The translations under genes and the position numbers were made by a program. From NCBI GenBank assembly GCA_020284085.1, contig JACEVL010000150.1, forward strand, positions 3,195,616-3,259,615: a stretch of DNA of 64,000 nucleotides, read 5' to 3'. The stretch is from Aporrectodea caliginosa (Eukaryota; Annelida; Clitellata; Crassiclitellata; Lumbricidae). This document shows positions 45,601 to 58,129 of this stretch, one piece after another (positions within the stretch are counted from its first letter, which is position 1; every line of letters starts with the position of its first letter). Below the pieces are notes generated by a model. That model ran no database searches, was not told the origin of the DNA, and saw nothing but the letters and a program-made list of their open reading frames with translations.

Positions 45601-46039
45601 GGAAGTATAGGAGGTTGACACACAATGCTGTGATGTTGCACCAAGAAACTGCAGCAATTGAATTATGTTTCGAGTGATGGCTTGGTAGAAATGCGTATGA
45701 GTTTAGCTGAAGTGCAAACGCCATAGCAGTCCAGCGGCTGTGGGCCATCTCTCTTCATTCAAGGTGCCATATCTGTAAACTGTTTAGTTTGATCTTTGAC
45801 CTGGCTGTATGCTGCACCGAACGATGTTCAATTTAAGATATTACCATACATTAGTCCTGTCATTTCAATATACGTCATCTGCCCCATGGAAATGCGCCCT
45901 TCACGTCTGGTAAAACACTGCTTCGGACCTCTATACGGCCATCTTTGGTCTGCTAGCCTCATTCGAGTCTCCAGACGCCCTTAGGTGACGGGGTGATTGA
46001 ATTATCGAGTTTTAGGAAGCCCTTGTGTGATTTGTCTAA

Positions 46040-46540
46040 TCACCTTTATATAATCAGGTGTCAAGGCGTCATTATAATTATGATCCGTTCTTCAGACCCC
46101 TTGTATGATCCGGCCTCAGGACGCCCTTGTCTGATCCGTACTTAGGTCGCCCTTGTATAATCCTGACTCCGGACGCCCTTATATGATCCGTTCTCAGGAC
46201 GCCCTTGTATGATCCTGACTCAGGTCGCCCTTGTCTGATCCTGACTCAGGTCGCCCTAGTATGATCCGTACTTAGGACGCCCTTGTATGATCCTGACTCC
46301 GGACGCCCTTGTCTGATCCTGACTCCGGACGCCCTTGTATGATCCTGACTCCGGACGCCCTTATATGATCGAGTCTCAGGACGCCCTTATATGATCCGTA
46401 CTTAGGACGCCCTTGTACAATCCTGACTCAGGACGCCCTTGTATGATCCTGACTCCGGACGCCCTTGTCTGATTCGGTCTCGAGACGCCTTTGTATCATC
46501 GAGTCTCGAGACGCCCTTGTGCGAACGGGTCGCCGGACGC
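46040..46540. repeat. 26-bp minisatellite, about 18 degenerate units
   Basis: The unit approximates GACTCCGGACGCCCTTGTATGATCCT in circular form, with TCCGTACTTAG and GAGTCTC variants. Order of variants is mixed. Confidence 0.93.
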
Positions 46541-46639
46541 CCTCGTGTGATCACGGCAGGAAACGCCACGGCAAACACAACCGTAATTAATCTAGCGACT
46601 CCCGGTTGCAAAGTTTAAGTGGTCCTCTGACAGTTTTAT

Positions 46640-46870
46640 CCGCCACCCATCCTAGTAAATTACCATCGTCTTCTGCGCCGTTCGGTCTTCAGGTGAGCCT
46701 CTGCTCGGCCGCCGCCGCTGCCGCCGACGCCGCCGCCGTCGCTCTGAAGGACAGCATTTACCGTGTTTGCGCACCTATCGAGGAGGCTCTGCCCGCCGGG
46801 GGCTGGGGCGACCGCCTGATATTGTTTACCCGGCTGCCAGCGACTGTTGGTCGCCAGTTCGCTCGCTTCG
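46640..46870 (+). promoter_or_regulatory. CpG-rich patch with GCC repeats
   Basis: Dense CpG and a GCCGCCGCCGCTGCCGCC stretch in an otherwise AT-rich region. A good donor-like CTTCAG|GTGAGC lies at its left. It could be a 5' exon or promoter; no downstream exon was linked. The 112-codon frame (46606-46944) has a poly-Ala run from the GCC repeat. Confidence 0.35.
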
Positions 46871-47199
46871 GAACAGGTGCTTCCGCTCAGTGGAGTGGGT
46901 TCTGTCTAATTGACTTGGACCTGTTCTTCTCAAATTGCAATTAATGGTTATTAGTAATTTGTCAGTTTTGTCTGATTCTTGTTTGGCCGTCTTCTTGCCT
47001 TTCCGATCTGTCCGAGCCTTGGTCCTGTTGCGCCGTTGTTTAGCATTGCATAGCATTTTATAATCGATTTTCCGGAATGGACTGGGCGGCCGAGAGGACT
47101 GCAAGGGCCCAGGTTGGACTTGATTTTGAAGACCAAGAATCGATCAGTCTGTTTGAATGGACTGGTTAAGACAAGACTTCTCTTTCTGTATTGCTCCAT

Positions 47200-47400
47200 T
47201 GTTACTAAGTGCGCATTTGTCTCTCTCACGAGCTCTTTTCTGTGTCTCTCTTCTCCCTTTCTATCTCTCTTCTCTTTATGTGTCTTCTTTTGTTCTCGTG
47301 TATCTCGCTGTGTGTGCCTCTATCTATGTCAGTCTCCCTCCCTCCCTACCTCCTTCCCTCCGTTCAACATTCCCTCCCACCTCGTGAAGTGTTTCTTCTA
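47200..47400. repeat. CT-rich low-complexity tract
   Basis: TCTCTCT- and CCTCCCTCC-type sequence; overlapping Ser/Leu/Cys-rich frames are artefacts. Confidence 0.8.
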
Positions 47401-47813
47401 TATGCTTTAGCAGACTGGCGCTTTGTGCGAAACGGATTGTCGCGGAATTATAAGGCAAGTAATTAGGTCAGAGCCGATCATGAATGTACACAGAGTCGTC
47501 ATATCTGGGTCGTCATTGTATCTATACAGCTGACGATAAATGTGTCTGTCTTGCGTTGGGATCCGTTACTGAGTTTAGGCTACTTGTTTGCATATGTCTA
47601 CTGAATATGGCCCATAAGCCAAAAGACCTATTTTCAATTAGATAGTCTAATCTATTTTTAGCGCCCATTTTCAAAACATCGAACACGATCTTCTCGTCGT
47701 TCTGAGACAAATAGCCATGAACTCCCTATGTGTGAATTCTATGCCTCCTGTTCTTTATTGACCTTACATCACATACATGTATAGGCAAGCGTAGGCAGAG
47801 CTGTTGTAATCGT

Positions 47814-47960
47814 AATCGTCATCGTAAACTCAAATTTCTAAAGCGCTATTAAAAAGATACGCGAAGGGCACCAGCTTAATCGCGAGCGCTACGTCGTAAC
47901 AGAAGTCAATGTCCAGTGGGGTTCCGAGTCCCGTTGCCAGAGACCAGAGAGGGGCAGAGA
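47814..47960 (-). repeat. Dispersed GATTAC-tail repeat, reversed
   Basis: Reverse of the family at 27355 and 45515, extended by GTGGGGTTCCGAGTCCCG and CCAGAGACCAGAGAGG, which are shared with 53335-53500. Confidence 0.65.
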
Positions 47961-49250
47961 AGCTGTGCGTTACTTGTTAGATACGTATATAAATGCAGAC
48001 GTGTAGACAAGAACTAGAAGGTGATGAAGAGGAAGAAAGAGTGAACAAAGAGCAAAGAGAACATGAAAACGAACAAGAACAACAAGTAGAACACGAACGA
48101 TACGAAATAGGAAAACAATAAGAGCAGCCCCTGCAATGCATTTAAGAATGGAACGTTTATTAATGCAAATAATATTAATGTAAATATATAGTTGGCCCTC
48201 TGCCTTTCTACTAAATTTCCTGAATAGGCTGCCTATTTGCAGTAGGCTACATTTCAGCTTAACGCTCTAGGTAAGCTAATCAAACAGGAAACAGGAAATT
48301 CAATTCCACTCCCAATAGGTTTTGAAACCCAACCATTCGGTGGACAGTCCAGCAGACTAATCAGTTGAATGCCCTCTGGCCCTAACAAACATTTTGAGAA
48401 CCTTGGAGTATGCCAGACGTAGCCTATGTCAACACGCCTCTCCCTCAAACTCAAAGCCAACACGTCCTGGTATAGAAACAATCACAGCCATTTTAGCCAT
48501 GCTGGCTTCTAACCGTAGACTTCATGCTTCGATCAGACTCAGCGTCCCACTTCGACTCGCAATCTTGGCAAGAAGCTTGCCGCCGCGCAAACCAAACAAC
48601 AAATAATGCGCAGACGACGACAGTCGCCCCGTTGCTATGGAGATCGTTAGCAGGATGTTGCTGATAACGATCTCGCAAGTCCAGTACCTCAGCCTTTCCG
48701 ACACACACGTCAGTTTCAACAGCGTGCCCAGATCCGGTCTGTGCACGCTGTTCGGTGTGTACACAGGCGATAAGACCGAACACTGTGTACATTGTGCTGT
48801 GTTTTGTTGACACAATGCGATCACCAACAGAAGTTCTGCACAGGCGCAGACGCTGGCTAGTCGCTGATGAATATTAATGCCAGCATAAATATGAATATTA
48901 ATGTTTTCAGTTTTGACGTGAAATACTATTCGTGTGGCTGTCTATCAAACATCGTAGACATTTCCACGAAACACAATCCGACACAAACATGTATATGTGG
49001 GTCGGTGAAATTCGCATATGACGCATATTAATAATTGGCAGGAAGGGAATATGTTTGTCGTTTAAAATTGAGTCTAGCCTACAGATATGCAAGTGAACAG
49101 CACACCAGAGACTATTAACTTCAGGAAGTTTGAATTGCTACATGCATTAAAGTAGTGCTAGTTAAGCTGTTTGAAACGCCCCACCATTTTTGAAGTAAGA
49201 CTCGTTGTGGTATTTATGTGAATACCGAAACGTAAGCTTGTCTGTTCCCA
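47961..49250. other. No gene supported
   Basis: Contains a purine-rich AAGA/GAACA stretch (about 48010-48120) and a GC-balanced region (48480-48830) with overlapping frames on both strands that show no domain. Confidence 0.45.
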
Positions 49251-49251
49251 G

Positions 49252-49314
49252 AGGAACCTCACAAGAAGAAAACGCTGTGTGTCGGCTTTCGGCTTCAACG
49301 AATCACAAAAGCAA
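49252..49314 (+). CDS. Candidate 21-codon exon
   Basis: A 63-nt open stretch between TGTTCCCAG and a consensus GTAAGT, phase 1-1, encoding EPHKKKTLCVGFRLQRITKA. Length and phase equal gene B exon 6, but the sequence is not convincingly similar and no neighbouring exon was found. Confidence 0.25.
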
Positions 49315-49608
49315 GTAAGTCTTGTTTCTTCTCAAGTTCCCTTTCAAACTCATATACATTATGGTTATAGATCTTCAACACTCGACTCTTTAAACTGCTA
49401 TGTAAATGTGGATTGGAGGCGAGGTCTGCATGCGAGACTTAGAGTTTTGTCCGCTTTACAGAAAGCACCTGGATCACAATCCCGAAAGAAGTCGCTGAGG
49501 GTAAGAGTCACCAACACCAAGCCAGCGGTTCAAGTTAGAGGCATAGCACTTTCATTATTTACAAAGTTGTCTGTAGTAGCCGAGATCTTTATTTGTTAAG
49601 AGGACTAG

Positions 49609-50476
49609 CAGTGTTGTTCAGTAATTGAAATACATGTAATTGAATTACGTAATTGAATTACAAGTTCCGTAATTGTAATTGTAATTGAATTACATTTTGA
49701 ATCCAGTAATTGTAATTGTATTTCAATTACAATATTGCATGTAATTTGTAATTGAATGAAGTGTAAATTACAAATTACTTTCATAAAGTCAGCAAAAGAT
49801 GCCAGCCTGATGGATTGACCCGGGCCACCCGTTTAATTGAATAAACTGCTCTGCATTATGTTTGCATGGCAACATAATTGTCAACATTATTCTATCCTTA
49901 CACCCCTCTTAAAATCTTACAGCACACTTTGATAGACCCCTAGGGCAAGGGCTGGCCATCATTATCAGACCATCCATGCAGTCATTCTTAGCTAGCTTAC
50001 TGCCGCTGCCTACAGAAAAACAGAGCTTCCATCTTCAGCTCCAGTTGAGCACTGCTGGATGAATTGACTCACTCAACCAAGAGCAATCAACTAAGTTCTC
50101 CAACAGACTATCATTTTGAAACTTCTACTTCTAAAATTTAAATGAACTCTAACTTGTTTTAATGGATCAGAATTTTGTAAATCGTATTTTGGACACCTGG
50201 CAAACTTATAATACAATTGAATGTATATTATTACAATTTACAGGTCAATGACCTATTGGATGCTTTAGTTTAAAAATAGAGTAAATGTTTTTTAATCATG
50301 TGCTAATTTTAAAGAAATAATTGAAAAGTAATTGGTAATTGAATTACAATCAAAATGTAATTGTAATTCAATTACTTTCACAATCAAGTAATTGTAATTG
50401 TAATTGAATTACATTTACAAGCATGTAATTGCAATTATAATTGAATTACATTTGCAGTGTAATTGATACAACACTG
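49609..50476 (+). mobile_element. hAT element, CAGTGTTGT family, TSD AGGACTAG
   Basis: Ends CAGTGTTGTTCAGTAATTG and ...TGATACAACACTG, perfect 8-bp duplication AGGACTAG at 49601-49608 and 50477-50484. Subterminal regions are built of GTAATTGAATTAC words. The centre keeps a degraded strip of transposase C-terminus (around 50010-50080). Confidence 0.93.
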
Positions 50477-50659
50477 AGGACTAGTTTAAGAAAAATATAA
50501 TGGTCACATTTCTAGAGCATAGGCCTAAGGTACCCTGCAAAGCGATAGCTGGGATCGCGGCGAAATTTTAGTTCGATCATACATGGCAAAAACGCATAAA
50601 TCAGGCAAAACTCTGTTTAAACTGCGCATGTGGATCTCGCCTCAGGTGTCTTTGATGGG

Positions 50660-52374
50660 CAGTGTTGTATCAATTACATTGCAAATGTAATTCAATTATA
50701 ATTGCAATTACATGCTTGTAAATGTAATTGAATTACAATTACAATTACTTGATTGTGAAAGTAATTCAATTACAATTACATTTTGATTGTAATTCAATTA
50801 CCAATTACTTTTCAATTATTTCTTGAAAATTGGCGCATGATTTAAAAATTTCAATAATTTTTAATTTACTCTATTTTTAAACTAAAACATCCAATGGGCC
50901 AATGACCTGTAAATTGTAATAATATATGTACATTCAATTGTATTATAAGTTTGCCAGACCTGTGCCCAAAATACGATTTACAATTATGATCCAATAAAAC
51001 AAGCTAGACTTTATTTGATTTTTAGGAGTAGAAGTTTTCAAAATGATAGTCTGTTAGAGAACAGTTGATTGCACCTGGGTGAGTTAGTCAATTCGTCCAG
51101 CAGTGCTAAAAAACGCTCAACTGGAGCTGAAGATGGAAGCTCTGTTTTCTGAGGCAGCTGCAGTAAGCTAGCTAAGAATGACTGCATGGATAGTCTGTTA
51201 ATGATGGTCAGCCCTTGCCCTTGAGGGTCTATTAAAGTGTGCTGTAAGATTGTCAGAAAGAGTGTAAGTATAGAATAATGTTGACAATTATGTTGCCATG
51301 CAAACATAATGCATAGCAGTTTATTCAATAAAACAGGTGGCCCGGGTCAACCCAGCAGGCTGGCATATTTGCTGACTTTATGAAAGTAACTTGTAATTGA
51401 CACTTCATTCCCCCCCATGTAAGTAATGTAACCCTACAAAATAAAACTGCATTTGATTTCATTTCTGTAGTATTTTGTATAAAATGTAGGCCTACATGTG
51501 ACATGTACACACCAATCAGTTTCTTTCTTAACATGAGATGACTATCATGACTGAAATCATTACTATAAACTTAAATAAAATGACATACGAATAAACCAAT
51601 GAAATACTAATGCAAAAATCACTTAAATCAGATGCATGTGTACACTTACTTACCCTTCTTGGAAATGGAAATGCATAAGTGCAGCTGTTTCAAAGTTTTA
51701 ATAATTTCTTTTGTACTACTGGATCAAACTCTTCCTAATAATAAAAACTAATATTTTATTCTGTTGAGATATGCTGCAACCTGCAAGATTATGATAATGA
51801 TACTGCCTCGAGTAGGTCATCACCAAGATCTTTCCACTCAATCTTGGGTCATCACTATAATTGTGAGACACATGTACTAGACCCAGGGTCCGAGGCTGAG
51901 GTCAGCTGCCGCCGGCCGCAAGCTATTAGGCAAAAGCCAGGAAGTGGAGCAGTGGGGACAAATGACAGCAGGCACCTCATTAACATGCAGCAGGTGCAGC
52001 TTCTTCCTACCAATGCTACCAAGCTGTGTTGTAAGTGGGCTAGGTAAGAATGAGGCAGAGTGCACAACTGCAGTCTGGCCCTGCATGGATAGGGTCTATC
52101 AAACTGGGTTGTAAGAGGTGTGCCAGAGGTGAAAGGATAGAGCAGTTTAATATTCAATGAAAGGGGTGGGCGACAGGCTGGCATTGTGGCCGACTTTATG
52201 AAAGTAATTGGTAATTCACACTTCATTCAATTACAAATTACATGCAATATTGTAATTGAAATACAATTACAATTACTGGACTTAAAATGTAATTCAATTA
52301 CAATTACAAATTACAGAACAAGTAATTCAATTACGTAATTCAATTACATGTATTTCAATTACTGAACAACACTG
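50660..52374 (-). mobile_element. hAT element, CAGTGTTGT family, opposite orientation
   Basis: Same termini as the neighbour but inverted, with GATGGG directly outside both ends. It shares the AATTAC-rich ends and centre and contains about 0.8 kb more. CAGGCTGGCAT, CTGACTTTATGAAAGTAA and ACACTTCATTC occur at both borders of the extra part. A minus frame keeps the hATC motif. Confidence 0.88.
51038..51328 (-). pseudogene. hAT transposase C-terminal remnant
   Basis: The minus frame includes LPSSAPVERFLALLDELTNS, which resembles the SSAPVERxFS core of hAT dimerisation domains. The rest of the transposase is absent. Confidence 0.65.
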
Positions 52375-52616
52375 GATGGGCGATTTAACGGTGAAACAAC
52401 AGAATTAGAGGTAATTAAAACGATTGGAACAAAAGTCGATAGCGAACCTTACAAAAGGGAGTAGAGAAACTGTATGATCTGTAGGGCAAGGAGGAAGTTC
52501 TTCTCTCCAGAGTCCACCCCTGTACTAAGATGCCAATTTCTTAACTAAAGATGTAACCATTGCCTCTATGGGAGTAAATGGGAGCCAGCTAGAGTCTCAA
52601 GGAGAGAGGCAGTAAG

Positions 52617-52770
52617 CAGTGTTGTCCAAATGGTCGGTTTTAGGTCCGTAAAAAACGACCAAAATGTCCAAATTTTTCGGTGGGATAGCTGAAATACATG
52701 AGCTACGTCCAAATTTTTTTCAGGTTAGGGCGTAAATACGTCCTCTTTTTGGACTCTAACAGAAACACTG
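52617..52770. mobile_element. Short hAT MITE
   Basis: Ends CAGTGTTGTCC and ...GAAACACTG; flanks GCAGTAAG and ACAGTAAG match at 7 of 8. The interior has TGGTCGGTTTTAGG and related inverted words. Confidence 0.75.
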
Positions 52771-52779
52771 ACAGTAAGG

Positions 52780-53334
52780 CAACAAGACAGTTAGTGGAAT
52801 TTTAGTGCGATCATAACAGACTGTGCTGATGAAGAGAGACATATTCATCAGATGTTTCGCATCTTATGCTGTGCCCATCTCCAGTCACCAGCGTTTTCTT
52901 TTCTCATTTCATCTCATCTGAAATCATCTATTCCTAATCATCTGTAACCCACATGACCACATTATTACTCATCTCAAAGGCTTCACCGCGATCATCGTAT
53001 AACCTACTATAAATTATATTTATAATCATCTTAGTCATCTTCTTTACAAGCAGCAGTAAAATATCGTAGCTTCCTCTTAACAGTGATGAGATTTTGGGAT
53101 GATGAGATTTATTGTCATGAGATGACTGTGAAGAGGTGATAGAGACGATTGTGAGGAGGTATTAAAGAAATAATACAATCACCTTAATTATCGCAGTAAA
53201 GTATTATCTCCTTCCAATCTTTTTTAATATTTCCTCTCAACCACCTCAACTCCATGCATGCCCTGACATCTTAATTACAGTTTTGTCCGCTTTTCATGAA
53301 ACACAGAGATAAGAACTCCGAACAAAGGGACCTA
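52780..53334. other. No gene seen
   Basis: CATCT/GATGAG-rich sequence with weak inverted similarity between 52890-53040 and 53080-53160. Confidence 0.5.
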
Positions 53335-53500
53335 ATCTTAATCGTAATTGTAAACATCCAAATTTCTAAATAGCTACTTTAAAGCTATAGGCGAGGGGCA
53401 CCAGATTATTCACGAGGGCTACGTCGTGTCAGAAGAGCTGTCAAGAAATATCCACTGGAGTTCCGATTGCCAGAGAGATCAGAGAAAAGGAGGCAGAGCA
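53335..53500 (-). repeat. Dispersed GATTAC-tail repeat, reversed
   Basis: TTAATCGTAATTGTAAAC, AGGGGCACCAGATTATTCACG, GGGCTACGTCGTGTCAGAAG; parallels 47814-47960. Confidence 0.65.
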
Positions 53501-53689
53501 TGCAGCTGCTAAGGCGGGTTTCGTTGAGGACAAGAAAGTTGAGGGGCCGAAGTTACAGACACTAACACCATACCATCGTGTTATAAGGTAGAGGCCTGCT
53601 ACTTTGAATATTTACAAAGTTTCCCCAATAGCAACTGAACCGCGGTCAACTATTATTCCATCACGTCTTTGAAATTTTGCCACATAATA

Positions 53690-53847
53690 TCATCATATCG
53701 CATCAGGAGTATATGGAATGGGCTTCCTCTGGCGGTTCGTCTCCTGCCTAAGAACTCTTTTCTACCTGCATTTTATACCTCTGAAAGCTATTCTTTTCAG
53801 CCGTTGTTAGGCCAGGAGAGTAGGGAAGGGCGCTATATGAAGTTTCG

Positions 53848-53880
<33 letters not shown>
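53690..53880 (+). mobile_element. LINE 3' end with (TGAT)n tail
   Basis: SIWNGLPLAVRLLPKNSFLP is the C-terminal LINE signature, followed by GGGCGCTATATGAAGTTTCG and about eight TGAT units. A third LINE tail type in the window. Confidence 0.8.
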
Positions 53881-54068
53881 CATCGTCTAACCCTAATTAT
53901 ATTATCCTACTGAATTATCTTATCATAATGTCATCGCACATATCTTACAACCATCGCAACTAAATGGACTAAATACACATTGACTACTGACTTATTCGAG
54001 CACCTGTTGGACAATATATTAATCAACTTATGTCGGCGAGTGTCAAAGATTCTTTCTATGTCGTAGAG

Positions 54069-54410
54069 CAGGGATGGCCAACCCGCGGCCTGCGGGCCAA
54101 ATGCGGCCCGCGGGCTGCTGATTGGCGGCCCGCACGGCCCTTTCTAACTAATTTTTTTCTCATTTTGCACCTACTTACTTTTCCGACTACTACAATACTG
54201 CATAATAATGATGTCTAAAACACTAAAAGATTTATTGTTGTAAGTTCTAGTGATCTAATGTAGTCGTACCTGTTTTTTATACATATTGTAAAATATGAAA
54301 TAAACATTTGTATTTCTTTCGAGGCTGTGAGGACAAACATTTTTGAGGCCCGCCGCGTGCTTACCAACAATCATAGTGGCTCGTAGCCCAAAAAAGGTTG
54401 GCCACCCCTG
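54069..54410. mobile_element. hAT MITE, CAGGGATGGCCAACC, TSD TCGTAGAG
   Basis: Ends CAGGGATGGCCAACC and ...GGTTGGCCACCCCTG, perfect 8-bp duplication TCGTAGAG at 54061-54068 and 54411-54418, 342 bp. The interior opens with GCGGCCTGCGGGCC, like many vertebrate and invertebrate hAT MITEs. Confidence 0.95.
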
Positions 54411-54732
54411 TCGTAGAGCAAAAGGTGCAATTTTGTGAACATTACATTTAAACATTTAACAAAAATCAACAAAAATAAGAGAAACATCAGAAAAACTGTA
54501 GAAACTTTATGCAACAGTTGAAGCAGTAGAAGATCACACTATACTTTTTCATTATGTAATATTATTTTAGTTACGTGCACGCATTCCTGCTTAGGCCTAC
54601 GTAAATATCCATACTTATTAAATGTGTTTGCAGGCATGTGTGTACGAATGTCTGCATTATAATAATTATGTACGTAGCCTACACAGTTGCACACATTCAT
54701 ACGTGTACGGTAATGAACCTATTTATTTATTT

Positions 54733-54775
54733 GGTGGGGGGTTGAACCCGTAAAATCACCCCTAAATACGCCCAT
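54733..54775. mobile_element. 3' fragment of CATGGGCGTA-family MITE
   Basis: GGGGGGTTGAACCCGTAAAA and TAAATACGCCCATG match the right ends of 43789-43970 and 44958-45126. The left part is missing. Confidence 0.8.
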
Positions 54776-55047
54776 GATAGTAAGGTTGGTTCGCATTGGC
54801 GGTTACGATGAAGGCCGTCTGCAGGATAATCGCGTGTACCATGCGGCGGACCGGTCACCGGGCGACTGCCCTATTGGTTGAGGGCGCTTAGCAGTTGAAT
54901 ACTTCATTCAGGAAACACAGTGCAGTGTACATCAGACACTTTCATGAACTCGAACCAATTTACATGTTTAAGATCATCATTATATACAGAGTTGTTGGCT
55001 GTATGACTCAGTAGCTAAGAGCATTTCATATTATACAAACCTAATGC

Positions 55048-55238
55048 ATACATACACACATACATACATACATACATACATGCATGCATACATACATACA
55101 TACATACATACATACATACATACATACATACATACATACATACATACATACATACATACATACATACATACATACATACATACATACATACATACATACA
55201 TACATACATACATACATACATACATACATACATACATA
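55048..55238. repeat. (CATA)n microsatellite
   Basis: About 45 units with a few TGCA variants near the left end; yields MYVC/HTYI frames. Confidence 0.97.
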
Positions 55239-55259
55239 GGCTACATGTATGCGTAAGTC

Positions 55260-58080
55260 CTGACCAAATTGCGCTACAAAACGAAGCGCAAACTCGTTTC
55301 AGTTTCCAGAAACTCTTTTCAGAGTAGGCAACGACTTGTCTTGGTTTTCGTTAAGTCTATTGAAAAGAGGTTTGAGTGTTGATTTGGAATTGAAATTTAC
55401 ATCAAGGTCTAAGCTGATTATAAGATGTTCACTCAAGGAGGCAGCATCCCAGAAACTTGGAGCAACCAATTTATTTTGTGAAAAGCAGTCAGCCTTTTTC
55501 ATCCAGGGATTAACATTAGGTCGTCTAAATTAAGAGCAACTTGTATCACATGCTCACGTCCCTTATCAGAATTTGTATCATAATTAATTAATTACCGTGG
55601 GCCGATATGTTTGTCTTTGGGAGTTATGGCGATAGTGGTGCATATGATATGATGATGACAGCTGATATGAATTTCCACGTGTGTGTTTGCGTATAAATGC
55701 TGCTGCGCGTGCTGCAGTGCGGGCAATTATAACTTCTCTAGGTAGGCGGGTGATAGATAAGCAGATGATGAAGGAAATGAGTCAACTCCCACTCTCTTCT
55801 TATCGTCCTTGGAGGGTGTGGGGTGAGCTGCACAGGTCGGGTCCGTCCCGGTGGGTGGATGTTGAGTGCCACGTCGCTCGCACTAGCCAGGGTAGTTTAG
55901 AGTTCGGATGATGGGAGGTTTGTGCCAGAGGAGTCTGTAATTCTGTGGTCTTCTCGACGACTGCGTTTGGACGGGAATTTTCAGTGGCTGAAGATTGAAA
56001 TGCTATTACTGGTAACAACATGTCTGCTTATATGTCTCTGAATCGATATCGGGAATGGGCGCTATGTAAAGCTACCCTGGTTAAAACGTACGTCATGAGC
56101 GTATACTGATCGTGGCTGTACCGTACTTCAGAAATTTTAATCTGGGACTAGCACACAGCCCTCTGTACACGTTGATCGTATGTCACACTCGATTAAACGT
56201 ACAGCGGTGGTGAAGCATCGCACACAGTAAATTAATTGAAAATGACCAGAAACATGCCCAAATTATTTACAGCTATGAATGTTCTGCATGGATGAGTGAA
56301 TGAATTATATCAATCAATCAATCACTCAATCAATAAATTTATTAATTCGTTGATTAATTAATTAATTAATTCGTTCATTCATTTATTATCTGTGCATTTG
56401 ATTATTAAAACGACCCATCTATTTTGGTCTACATGCAGTCAAGCTCTTAGATCAGGCTACCAGTAAATTCAATACTGACAGTCAGCGTGCTTTATTCCCA
56501 GACAGAAAGTGTAGGCCTACATGGAAATTTTGTTTGGCCACATTGATATAAGGCAGATTATGCTAAACAGTACTGTTTTTATTTAAAATGTCAGTAGGCC
56601 TAATATTTAGCCAAATTGTGTAATAAAGTAGCAGAAACTTGACTTCTCAACTATGCACTGGGCTTTGTCACTGTCATCGCTGTACAAACAGGCTGTAAAC
56701 ACGAATGTAGGCTCCTAAATATCTTAAATTCTCTGCACAAAGAGAGACTAGCGAATATTGAGAATAGCTTATTCCGCTTCGCATGTATCTAATCGAATAA
56801 CGGCACGATAAATTCCTCTGCATTTATGCTGGCCAGTTGTCAAATGGTATGAAGATAGCATTTGAACATTTAATATACAACATGGGAACCAGACTAAGTA
56901 TATGCTGACATGGTTAAACTAGGAACCAGAAGAAGGGATATCGCGTGATTAAGACATTAGAGCAACAGCCTAACAAATCTAAATAATTATACGATGTACA
57001 GATTTTAAGTTTTTAACGAACGGTCAGAATGCATTCTTTAGGATCAATAGAGGGACGCACACATGACGTTACGTGTTTGTATAATAATGTAAAATGTATA
57101 CACAACAATGAAATAAGAATTCATAAAATTAATGTTGTAATTAGTAAATACTCTTTTGAAGTTTAACCTTTTATTGATGGATAGATCGATGTATGATGCA
57201 TGCACATATCCATGCGTTCACGAATGAATTTATAAATTTATGGATGAACAGTGCAATGTTCCAATTAGTAAATAGTAACAGTTTATGAATGGATGAGATG
57301 GAATGAATGGGTGGACGGACGGAGGAATGGATGGATGATTAAATGGATATAAACAAAGCATTAGCAATAGATACTGATTTGGAAACAATACCTTTGTTAG
57401 AAGTCGCAAAATTCTTAGCAACATAGTGAATAGAATCAGTGGTTAAATGGCTCATCCAAAGTTGGCGGGTATCCAAATCTTAACAAATTAAAAAAAATAA
57501 GCCTATCTGGCGAATCTATAACCTATGTATTCGCTTTCTGCTTTTTGGATAAGCATAAAATGTATGAAACAAGGTGCATAACTGCATATGGTCTATTATT
57601 GTAACAGAAACACATTTAGGTTATGGATCTCCTCTTTTCTGTGGGGATCTCATAGTTCAGGAGTCGGATCTCAAATCCCTGGTGCCCGATCTAAGATCCG
57701 GTTGAATTCAACCCATGAATAGAGTACGTTCTAATTTCTTTCACATAATCATCTTTCGTAGCCCAGTTTCCTGTGAATTTGAAAATTCTTCTAGAGCCGC
57801 ACAGCATTAGGTCGGGATCACGTATACGGCGCCCATCCCGCGGGTTCATCTGTGGTCTAGGAGAATACGTGAGCTTGGTAATAGAGTGTGATATGTGTAT
57901 CGTTATTATGTGGTCACTGTCATCTCCATTAGCTGTACTATAGTCTAGTCTGGCTATCTGTTTTCGAATCTGACATTGTGCTTGGGCAAAATTGCTATTA
58001 GACGTTTAGGTCCGCATGCTATTGACTAGACGTCTAAAAAAGGCATGGGTCGGTTCGCTTGCCTAATCTTTGCAGATATC
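55260..58080. other. No gene supported
   Basis: Holds (ATCA)n/(ATTA)n near 56310-56390, GGAT-rich sequence at 57285-57350 and a decayed repeat at 56137-56240 shared with 23786-23890. Frames at 55299-55533 and 55681-56021 show nothing recognisable. Confidence 0.45.
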
Positions 58081-58129
58081 TTCTTACTTATCATCGTGTG
58101 ACGCGACCACTTGTTCGCGATAATTGCTA

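Noticed and set aside
46040..46540. CRISPR-like array
   Set aside because: The repeats are contiguous without unique spacers, and the context is eukaryotic.
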